DNA of 64,000 nucleotides. Source: Ornithoclostridium sp944380285. Lineage in GTDB: Bacteria; Bacillota; Clostridia; Christensenellales; UBA3700. A program made the translations under genes and the position numbers. Where the stretch lies: the NCBI GenBank assembly GCA_963931165.1, contig OZ006985.1, positions 744,001-808,000 of the forward strand, read 5' to 3'. The notes under the pieces are model-generated. The model did no database searches. It worked only from the letters and a program-made list of their open reading frames with translations, and was not told the origin of the DNA. Positions 57,533 through 64,000 of this stretch are shown here, piece by piece (position 1 is the stretch's first letter; each line of letters opens with the position of its first letter).

Positions 57533-59509
57533 TTATTCAATATCTTCAATGGATATGCTATTTTTTTGACAAATCTTTGGTTTGCGTTTGTCAAATAACT
57601 TTTTAACAAACCATCTATCAAAATCATTTTTATACGAAATAATTTCAAACACAATTGTTAAAAGAGAGCTTAATCCCGTTATGATTGTTGATATAATCGC
57701 GAATTTGGAAATTTTGTCTAAGCACACCAACACTATTTGCGAAATGGTTCCCGCTAACAAAAGTGCGGCAATCAATGATAGGATGATTCCGAAGCCAATT
57801 TTAATCTTTAATTTATATATCTTGAACTGTTTTTGTGCTTGTTGTAGCCGTAACGAATAGTTCTCATTTTGCAATTTTTCGATTTCTTCGTCTTTTCTTT
57901 TTGTCAAAGACGCAATTTCTGATTTGTAAAGGTTTTCTCTTTCTTGCGTTTGTCTATCAAAAGATTTCTGCGCGTCAAAAATATGATTAGCTTTAATATG
58001 CTCCAATACTTCATATACCGTGTTTTGAGACAATTCTTCAATATTATTTTGTGTGCTTTGAACCAAAAAGTCATTTACCATTGTATGGTTCCTAATTGCT
58101 ATATAGTCATTTTCCGTTATCCTTGACGCTTCTTTTTCTTGTTCCACCAATTCTACAAATTTGCTTAGCATAGCTCTAGTCGGCTTATATGCGCTATAAC
58201 AGAACGACAACACTTTATTTGTTGCAACCTGTTGCGCCTTGTGTGAGTTTTCACCGCTTATTATCATTCCTATAAACGCATCGCTTATTACCGGTGATAT
58301 GGTTTCTTTATAATGTTCGTTATTATATTTTCTTATTGCATTTACAAAGCCAAAATTACTGCTTATATAAAAACAAGGAGCATCTGACAATTTTATTATG
58401 TTGTTATTCTTTCGCAAACTATAGATATGAATTGCACTATCAGTATCTATATTTATAGCTGTTTCCGGTAAATATCGTTTATCTTTAGAAGAGGAACAAT
58501 ATTCCTGTATTATACCATTACGGATATCATCATAGCTTTCCACAAAAAGTTTGTCATCCCAATCAACATCAGCATTAAACAGTTCTATCCCCAATTTAGT
58601 CAAGTGACTATTCAATAATTCTATTTCTTCAGCAACATCTTCGGCACGCATATTTTGACTTCTAAAATAATTGCAAACGTCTGAAGAGTGAGCCATATCG
58701 TATTGAACGCTTTCAACATATTTTTCGGCTGTACGCAAAACTTTTAAGACCTCATCATAGTTTCGCTTAAAAATATAAATTTTGCAGCTCTTCTCAATCA
58801 AACTTTGGATTAAAAACTTATATTCTTGTTCATAGAAATCGCCATAATATCCAAGCAATCTAAAAATGATCGGGGTGTCAATATATAAAGTTTTATTTAT
58901 AAAAGCACTGCTTTTTAGCCCTTCATTAAACATATATGACTTAATCAGAGTACTTTCGCATAGAGAAACAATAAAATTAAATAAGGAATCCTTTTGTTCT
59001 TTCAGTTGTTGGATATATCCTGATAAAAAATACCTATAAGTATCACTCTCGTCATATAAAGTTCCACGCCCAGTATATACTTTGGTGTCAAAGTTGTTAT
59101 CATCAATAAAATCAGTAATAATTTTATCCGCTGTATTATAGTTAATTTCATCGGGAGCATTACAAAAAGCTACAAACCCATTGATAAGTTTATTATATTT
59201 CTCATCAAAAGAATTTGCCTCTGAGTCCAAGTCAACATTTGGCATTGTATCTTTATGAAAAATCCATTGTTTGTGTTTTATATCCACATAACCTTTCTGT
59301 TTCATATTGTTTAAGATCGGACGCAAAATAAACATTTCCAATCTATATCCATATTTATGCTTGAATTGCTCGGACAATTCTTCGATAGTGCAAGACTCTA
59401 TTTTTTCAGAACGTATTAAATTAATTACAAACGGCATGAATGTACTAACAGTATCTTGCGGTAACCATTTTGATTTAAGAATGTAATAATTTTTGACTGT
59501 TTTATTCAT
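57533..59509 (-). CDS. PIN-like, coiled-coil, membrane-anchored protein (possible defence effector)
   Basis: 658 aa, AT-rich. Order: winged-helix-like region (about 37-86), a possible PIN-type nuclease region (about 205-395) with acidic residues at Asp211 (LYIDTPIIFRLLG), Glu253 (YDEVL) and Asp355/Asp357 (AINIDTDSAI), a coiled coil (about 505-565) and two membrane helices (about 572-597 and 603-626). No known family is certain. The single gene sits between 68-bp direct repeats beside tRNA-Glu, in the same island as a restriction and Argonaute operon, which suggests but does not prove defence. Confidence 0.6.
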   Translation of the reverse strand: MNKTVKNYYILKSKWLPQDTVSTFMPFVINLIRSEKIESCTIEELSEQFKHKYGYRLEMFILRPILNNMKQKGYVDIKHKQWIFHKDTMPNVDLDSEANSFDEKYNKLINGFVAFCNAPDEINYNTADKIITDFIDDNNFDTKVYTGRGTLYDESDTYRYFLSGYIQQLKEQKDSLFNFIVSLCESTLIKSYMFNEGLKSSAFINKTLYIDTPIIFRLLGYYGDFYEQEYKFLIQSLIEKSCKIYIFKRNYDEVLKVLRTAEKYVESVQYDMAHSSDVCNYFRSQNMRAEDVAEEIELLNSHLTKLGIELFNADVDWDDKLFVESYDDIRNGIIQEYCSSSKDKRYLPETAINIDTDSAIHIYSLRKNNNIIKLSDAPCFYISSNFGFVNAIRKYNNEHYKETISPVISDAFIGMIISGENSHKAQQVATNKVLSFCYSAYKPTRAMLSKFVELVEQEKEASRITENDYIAIRNHTMVNDFLVQSTQNNIEELSQNTVYEVLEHIKANHIFDAQKSFDRQTQERENLYKSEIASLTKRKDEEIEKLQNENYSLRLQQAQKQFKIYKLKIKIGFGIILSLIAALLLAGTISQIVLVCLDKISKFAIISTIITGLSSLLTIVFEIISYKNDFDRWFVKKLFDKRKPKICQKNSISIEDIE

Positions 59510-59548
59510 TAGTATTCACCAAATTTTTCTTAATAGATATTTAAACAT

Positions 59549-59577
59549 ATTATACTGCATTTTGGTAAGAAAATCAA
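59549..59577 (-). promoter_or_regulatory. Promoter of the PIN-like gene
   Basis: Minus strand TTGATT (59577-59572), 17 bp, TATAAT (59554-59549), about 33 nt before the ATG at 59509. Confidence 0.65.
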
Positions 59578-59793
59578 TAGTCTGCAATACATATAATCGT
59601 TATTATGAAAAGATTGTCTTTGGAGTTAAAGATTACCGACGATTTATTATTTAGAATGATAAACGAAAATAGTGTGTTCGGTAGCGGTGGTTGACATCAG
59701 AAAGGTTGTTTGTTTTTTAATAAATAATCACCATAGACTGATTGAGGGTGCGATTAGAACAAATTGATTCGCTTAGCTTTTATATGGTAAGCC
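59578..59793. other. AT-rich spacer without recognisable genes
   Basis: Right end of the island. A short frame reading KRLSLELKITDDLLFRMI near 59605-59660 could be a degraded fragment. Nothing else seen. Confidence 0.35.
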
Positions 59794-59861
59794 TATTCTT
59801 TTGGCGGCAATAAAAAACTACCCGAACCCTCTGTGCTGTAATAGTGGTGTTCGGATAGTTC
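59794..59861. repeat. 68-bp direct repeat, right copy; tRNA-Glu terminator
   Basis: Right copy of the repeat at 57397. On the minus strand GTTCGGGTAGT pairs with ACTATCCGAAC (59860-59849 with 59827-59816) and a T-run follows, so it terminates tRNA-Glu transcription. Its duplication around the 658-aa gene suggests integration at this site. Confidence 0.85.
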
Positions 59862-59866
59862 CCATT

Positions 59867-59941
59867 TGGTGACTCCAAGGGGAATCGAACCCCTGTTACC
59901 ACCGTGAAAGGGTGGTGTCTTAACCGCTTGACCATGGAGCC
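59867..59941 (-). tRNA. tRNA-Glu (UUC)
   Basis: 75 nt with encoded CCA. Acceptor GGCTCCA pairs with TGGAGTC (one G-U), D arm GGTCAAGCGGTTAAGAC, anticodon arm CCACCCTTTCACGGTGG with anticodon TTC, T arm AGGGGTTCGATTCCCCT. Transcribed leftward towards the island. Confidence 0.95.
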
Positions 59942-60037
59942 GTATTCAATTGCTTACTCAATATAATATAATTTGTGCGTTTTGTCAAACGTTTGGATGA
60001 ATTTTTTTGTTTTGAGCGCGCGGAGCGCTTTTGCGGC

Positions 60038-60067
60038 TTGCGATGAGCGGCGGCGCGGTGTTATAAT
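60038..60067 (+). promoter_or_regulatory. Promoter of the Ppx/GppA gene (leaderless)
   Basis: TTGCGA (60038-60043), 18 bp, TATAAT (60062-60067), 6 bp, ATG at 60074. Confidence 0.75.
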
Positions 60068-60073
60068 ATATGC

Positions 60074-60937
60074 ATGAAATACGCGGTCATAGATATCGGT
60101 TCCAACAGCGTGCGGCTCATGTTGAGCGACGGCGCAATTACCCTCGGCAAAAGGCTGGAGTCCACAAGGCTTTCCGAGGGGTTGAGTTTGAGCGGCGCAT
60201 TGAGCGCCGACGCGATCGAGAGGACTGCCCGCGCCGTCGCAAACTTTGTAAGCGAGGCAAAGGCGGAGAAGTGCGACGTCGTCTACGCATTTGCGACAGA
60301 GGCTGTGCGCAGTGCGTCAAACGGAGCGGAGTTTGTTGCGCGTTGCGCCCGCGACGGGGTCAAAGTGGACGTGCTGCCGGGCGGCGACGAGGCGAAGCTC
60401 GGCTTTTGGGGCGCGTATTCGGGCGGAAGGCAGGCGGTGCTCGACATCGGCGGGGCGTCGACCGAATTGGCGGTCGGAGACGAGCGCGGACTTGAATACG
60501 GCAAGAGCCTTCACATCGGCAGCGTGCGAATCCGCGACCTGTGCGGAGAGGACATCGCCGCGATCAAGTCGCTTGCGGCAAGCACGGTGAAGCAATACGG
60601 CGCAGTGCCGACGTTCGACAAATTGATCTCGATCGGCGGCACCGGTTCGACGCTCGTCTCGGTTGACAAGGCGATGAAGGTCTACGACACGACGCGCGTA
60701 CACGGAGCCGTGCTGACAAGGGCGAGAGTGGAAGAGATCGCGATGCATATACATTCCGTGCCCATGGACGAAAGAGAGAAGATCGCGGGGCTCCCGCCCA
60801 AGCGCAAGGACGTCGTAGTCGGCGCGGCATTGTTGATGTGCGAGGTGATGGACTTCCTCGGAGCAAAGGAGATCACCGTCAGCGAAAGCGACAATCAGGA
60901 GGGCTATCTCAAGCTCAAGCTCGGTCAAATAAGTTGA
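60074..60937 (+). CDS. Ppx/GppA-type phosphatase
   Basis: 287 aa, shorter than Ppx of E. coli (about 510) because the C-terminal HD-like region is absent. ASKHA-fold phosphate motifs: VIDIGSNSVRLML, FATEAVRSASNG, VLDIGGASTELAVG and SIGGTGSTLVS. The family hydrolyses polyphosphate or the pentaphosphate alarmone pppGpp; which substrate is unknown. Probably translated from a leaderless mRNA. Confidence 0.88.
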   Translation: MKYAVIDIGSNSVRLMLSDGAITLGKRLESTRLSEGLSLSGALSADAIERTARAVANFVSEAKAEKCDVVYAFATEAVRSASNGAEFVARCARDGVKVDVLPGGDEAKLGFWGAYSGGRQAVLDIGGASTELAVGDERGLEYGKSLHIGSVRIRDLCGEDIAAIKSLAASTVKQYGAVPTFDKLISIGGTGSTLVSVDKAMKVYDTTRVHGAVLTRARVEEIAMHIHSVPMDEREKIAGLPPKRKDVVVGAALLMCEVMDFLGAKEITVSESDNQEGYLKLKLGQIS

Positions 60938-61073
60938 GACAGCGCACACGGGCACGAAAAATGATCGCGTCATGCAAGAGCGAACCCGCCGCACGCGAAA
61001 CGGCATTTGGCATGCTCCGAACAAATGAAAGCAATTGTGAAATTTCGGCAATAATAAAAGTTGCGAAAAATTG

Positions 61074-61102
61074 TTGACAAAACGCGCTCAAAGCCGTATA
61101 AT
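61074..61102 (+). promoter_or_regulatory. Promoter of the tRNA-Met pair
   Basis: TTGACA (61074-61079), 17 bp, TATAAT (61097-61102): perfect consensus. Confidence 0.8.
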
Positions 61103-61133
61103 GATACAGCATCCGCAAAGGCGGTGAAAACGT

Positions 61134-61208
<75 letters not shown>

Positions 61209-61212
61209 TTAT

Positions 61213-61289
61213 GGCGGCGTAGCTTAGTTGGTTATAGCGGCCGGTTCATACCCGGCAGGTCATTGGTTCGAATCCGATCGCCGCTACCA
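61213..61289 (+). tRNA. Elongator tRNA-Met (CAU)
   Basis: 77 nt with CCA. GGCGGCG pairs with CGCCGCT at the acceptor (position 1 G-C onward), anticodon arm GCCGGTTCATACCCGGC with anticodon CAT. A CAU anticodon can also belong to a lysidine tRNA-Ile, but the body fits clostridial elongator tRNA-Met. It is 4 nt after the initiator. Confidence 0.88.
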
Positions 61290-61300
61290 AATGTACAAGG

Positions 61301-61328
61301 GACGACTTCGAAAGAGGTCGTCATTTTG
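61301..61328 (+). terminator. Terminator of the tRNA pair
   Basis: GACGACTTC-GAAA-GAGGTCGTC (61301-61322), nine pairs with one G-U, then ATTTTG. Confidence 0.7.
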
Positions 61329-61375
61329 TTGTCGCCGAACGAATGCGGCGCGCCGAGGGGCGGAAAAAGCAATGC

Positions 61376-61403
61376 TTGACTTTTTTGCTCAAATGTGTAT
61401 AAT
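61376..61403 (+). promoter_or_regulatory. Promoter of the yqeY operon
   Basis: TTGACT (61376-61381), 16 bp, TATAAT (61398-61403). A TGCCTC/GGGGCA hairpin (61428-61444) stands between +1 and AAAGGAG. Confidence 0.6.
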
Positions 61404-61460
61404 AGTATGTAAGCGTTTTGAATGAAGTGCCTCGTTTCGGGGCATAGAAAGGAGCATTTT

Positions 61461-61883
61461 ATGTTGGAACAGGACATCAAGGCTGCAAGAATAGAAGCTA
61501 TGAAACAGCACGACAAGGTCGTGTCCGGCGTTTACAGCGTTGTGCTGAACAAGATCATGCTCGCCGGCATCGAAAAGCGCGCCAAAGGCGGCGAATTGAC
61601 CGAGGCGGACGTTGTGGGAATTTTACAAAAGACGGAAAAGGAATTGTACGACGAGCGCGACGGCTTTGTCAAGGCGAACCGTCCCGAGAAGGTCGCCGAG
61701 CTTGACAGGCAGGTCGAGGCGGTCAAGCGCTTTATCCCGGCGATGATGAGCGAGGACGAGATCAAGAGCGTCATCGAGGCTTTGCCCGACAAGAGCATAG
61801 GCGCGGTGATGAAGCATTTCAAGAGCGAATATGCCGGCAAATGCGATATGAAGCTGGTCGGCGAGGTGTTGAAAAAGCTGTGA
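61461..61883 (+). CDS. yqeY: GatB/YqeY domain protein
   Basis: 140 aa, all-helical. The order DIKAARIEAMKQHDKVVSGVYSVVLNKI ... FIPAMMSEDEIKSVIEAL ... SIGAVMKHFKSEYAGKCDMKLVGEVLKKL is that of YqeY, which resembles the tRNA-binding tail of GatB. Its role is unclear. Start at 61461 after AAAGGAG; GTGA overlap with the peptidase gene. Confidence 0.9.
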   Translation: MLEQDIKAARIEAMKQHDKVVSGVYSVVLNKIMLAGIEKRAKGGELTEADVVGILQKTEKELYDERDGFVKANRPEKVAELDRQVEAVKRFIPAMMSEDEIKSVIEALPDKSIGAVMKHFKSEYAGKCDMKLVGEVLKKL

Positions 61884-62815
61884 GCGAGGTCAGACTGCCG
61901 GGGTGCATTAAGATAGGGCATGCCGACAACGGCCACAACGGCGTGACCGCGATCTTGTGCCCCAAGGGGTGCATGGGCGGCGTCGACGTGCGCGGAGGCG
62001 GTCCCGGCACGCGCGAGACCGACTTGCTCCGTCCCGAAAAGGCGGCGGAGAGCGTCAACGCGATCGTGTTGACCGGAGGTTCGGCGTACGGGCTGGAGAG
62101 CGCGTGCGGTGTGATGAAGTGGCTTTCAGAGAGAGGATACGGCTTCAAGGTGTCGGGCAAGGTCGTCCCGATCGTGCCGGCGGCGGTCATCTTCGATCTC
62201 AACGAAAAGGAATTGCACTATCCCGACATCGCGCTCGGATACGAGGCGTGCGAGAGGGCTTTGAGCGAAAAGCCCGTCTTCGGCAGCGTGGGCGTGGGCA
62301 AGGGCGCGACCGTGGGCAAGCTGCGCGGGATGAAGTATTGCTGCAAGAGCGGCATAGGCGCGGCGACCGAGAAGATCGCCGGCGCATATGTGACCGCGGT
62401 CGTGGCGGTCAACGCGCTGGGCGATGTGTTCGATCCCGAAAAGGGCGAGATCGTCGCGGGGTGCAAAAATACGGACGGCAGCTTTGCGTTTGCGGAAAAG
62501 AAGTTGCTTGAAGGGGAATATTTCAAATTCCTGATGGGCAACACGACGATCGGCTGCGTGATCACCAACGCGGGGCTGAACAAGGTTCAGACCAACAAAC
62601 TCGCGTCCGCCGCGCACAACGGGCTCGCGAGGACGATATATCCGGTGCACACCGACTACGACGGGGACACGATGTTCGCGCTGTCCGCGGGCAGGATGCC
62701 CGTCGTCAACTTTGCGCTGTTGCAGACTGCGGCGGTCAAAGCGGTCGAGAGGGCGGTCGTCAATGCGGTCACGTCGACCGCGGACGAAGTCGTCGTCTTC
62801 GACGAAGAAGAATGA
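61880..62815 (+). CDS. P1-family (DmpA-type) aminopeptidase/amidase
   Basis: 311 aa from GTG within the yqeY stop. GGPGTRETDLL, VLTGGSAYGLESACGVMKWL, VPIVPAAVIFDL and GNTTIGCVITNAGLNK are P1 (Ntn-hydrolase-like, self-cleaving) signatures. The usual cleavage and nucleophile position before a Ser/Thr in NTT(I/L)G is present near residue 225. Hydrolyses N-terminal residues or small amides. Confidence 0.88.
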   Translation: MSEVRLPGCIKIGHADNGHNGVTAILCPKGCMGGVDVRGGGPGTRETDLLRPEKAAESVNAIVLTGGSAYGLESACGVMKWLSERGYGFKVSGKVVPIVPAAVIFDLNEKELHYPDIALGYEACERALSEKPVFGSVGVGKGATVGKLRGMKYCCKSGIGAATEKIAGAYVTAVVAVNALGDVFDPEKGEIVAGCKNTDGSFAFAEKKLLEGEYFKFLMGNTTIGCVITNAGLNKVQTNKLASAAHNGLARTIYPVHTDYDGDTMFALSAGRMPVVNFALLQTAAVKAVERAVVNAVTSTADEVVVFDEEE

Positions 62816-62825
62816 GGAGGCAACC

Positions 62826-64000
62826 ATGATCGACGGAAAGAGCGTCATAAACAAGTATGAGGAGATCTGCAGGCGCGACTATGCGCTCGACACCTCGCTG
62901 TACGAGAAGTACCACGTCAAGCGCGGTTTGCGCGACAAGTCGGGGCAGGGCGTCGTCGCCGGCATCACCAACATCTCCAAGATCGTGTCCTACAAGGAGG
63001 ACGCCGAGGGCAAGCACATCCCTTGCGACGGCGAACTTTACTATCGCGGATACAGCATCAACGACCTCGTGAACGGGCTGATCAAGGACGACAGGTTCGG
63101 GTTTGAAGAGATCGCGTATCTGTTGATCTTGGGCGAACTGCCCGACAAAAAACAGCTGGAAGAGTTCAAGACGCTGCTTGCCGAGATGCGCAAATTGCCG
63201 CGCAATTTCACCAAGGACGTCATCCTCAAGGCGCCGAGCAAGGATATGATGATGAGTCTGCAACGCAGCGTGCTCACGCTTGCGAGCTATGACAAGAAGT
63301 TTGACGACATCGGCGTCAACAACGTGATACGCCAATGCCTTTGGCTGGTCAGCGTGTTCCCGATGCTGGCGGTCTACGGCTACCACGCGTACAACCACTT
63401 CATCAACGACGACAGCCTTTACATACACCACCCCGATCCCGACCTCTCGACGGCGGAGAACTTTTTGCGCATGCTTCGTCCGGACAAGAGCTTTACGCCG
63501 CTCGAGGCGAGCGTGCTCGACCTTGCGCTGATACTTCATATGGAGCACGGCGGCGGCAATAACTCGACGTTCACCACGCGCGTTGTCACCTCGTCGGGGA
63601 CGGACACCTATTCGGCGATCTCGGCGGCGCTCGCGTCCCTCAAAGGTCCCAAGCACGGCGGCGCCAACATCAAGGTCGTGCAGATGATGCGCAACATCCG
63701 CGAGAACGTGCACGACCTCAAAGACGAGGACGAAATATACGCCTATTTGCTCAAAATTTTGCGCAAGGAGACGTTCGACCACAAGGGGTTGATCTACGGC
63801 ATGGGGCACGCGGTCTATTCGCTGTCCGACCCGCGCGCGCAGGTGTTCAAGGAGTTCATCAAGAGGCTGTCTCAATCGAAGGGCAAGTCGAGGCTCTACG
63901 ACTTTTACGAGCGCGTCGAGCGGCTTGCGACCAAGGCGATCGCGTCCGAGAGGGCGATCTACAAGGGCGTCAGCGCCAACGTCGACTTTTACAGCGGATT
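62826..64000 (+). CDS. gltA: Citrate synthase (partial, C-terminus beyond window)
   Basis: I translated this directly: 391 codons to the window edge without a stop. MIDGKSVINKYEEICRRDYA opens it; catalytic regions are LHMEHGGGNNSTF, LKGPKHGGANIKV (His), LIYGMGHAVYSLSDPRA (His and CoA site) and the end GVSANVDFYSG (Asp). Condenses acetyl-CoA with oxaloacetate; in clostridia it feeds glutamate synthesis. GAGGAGG 5 nt before the ATG; 10 bp after the peptidase gene. Confidence 0.94.
   Translation, partial: MIDGKSVINKYEEICRRDYALDTSLYEKYHVKRGLRDKSGQGVVAGITNISKIVSYKEDAEGKHIPCDGELYYRGYSINDLVNGLIKDDRFGFEEIAYLLILGELPDKKQLEEFKTLLAEMRKLPRNFTKDVILKAPSKDMMMSLQRSVLTLASYDKKFDDIGVNNVIRQCLWLVSVFPMLAVYGYHAYNHFINDDSLYIHHPDPDLSTAENFLRMLRPDKSFTPLEASVLDLALILHMEHGGGNNSTFTTRVVTSSGTDTYSAISAALASLKGPKHGGANIKVVQMMRNIRENVHDLKDEDEIYAYLLKILRKETFDHKGLIYGMGHAVYSLSDPRAQVFKEFIKRLSQSKGKSRLYDFYERVERLATKAIASERAIYKGVSANVDFYSG

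Overview
The window looks like a chromosome segment of a spore-forming Clostridia-type Firmicute. It carries spmA and spmB, a Gram-positive pyrimidine operon with pyrK and class 1B pyrD, recD2, luxS, clustered tRNA genes and strong Shine-Dalgarno sites. The core is GC-rich with tightly packed operons whose genes often share ATGA or GTGA stop/start overlaps. An exact lineage cannot be read from sequence alone.

Core, left part (1-40.4 kb). A partial phospholipase-C-like gene and a DEDD exonuclease diverge at the left edge. A nine-gene nucleotide operon (pyrB-C-F-K-D-E, purine nucleoside phosphorylase, an MTA/SAH-deaminase-like amidohydrolase and a small membrane protein) leads into an ABC-F ATPase and an Lrp regulator/aminotransferase pair. 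Next come a small-RNA locus, an SGNH hydrolase, a 1396-residue membrane-anchored protein built of four diverged repeats with a PfkB kinase behind it, trmN6/rsmI with an ABC-2 exporter, spmAB, the metG-tatD-radical SAM-rsmA operon, a MacB-like transporter, Na+-pump decarboxylase beta and gamma subunits behind a riboswitch-like leader, luxS and recD2.

Island (about 40.4-59.9 kb). Composition becomes mixed and often AT-rich. The left edge holds structured repeats: a large nested-stem element, six tandem hairpins and a promoter/terminator-bounded small transcript, followed by a truncated serine recombinase. A leftward operon then encodes a two-domain adenine methyltransferase with an N-terminal HTH, an AlwI-type endonuclease and a one-chain SIR2-Argonaute protein, so restriction-modification and a predicted abortive-infection NADase share one promoter. 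A small mobile element follows (sigma-like protein, HUH Rep with iteron-like repeats, TnpW-like protein, large serine recombinase), then a TetR-ilvB-ilvN cassette and a 658-residue PIN-like, coiled-coil, membrane-anchored protein lying between 68-bp direct repeats next to tRNA-Glu.

Core, right part (59.9-64 kb): tRNA-Glu, Ppx/GppA phosphatase, initiator and elongator tRNA-Met, yqeY, a P1-family peptidase and a partial citrate synthase. Two expression habits recur in the core. Five genes have TATAAT only 6-9 bp before the start codon and no Shine-Dalgarno site (probably leaderless). Several others begin their mRNA with a small hairpin placed just before the Shine-Dalgarno site.
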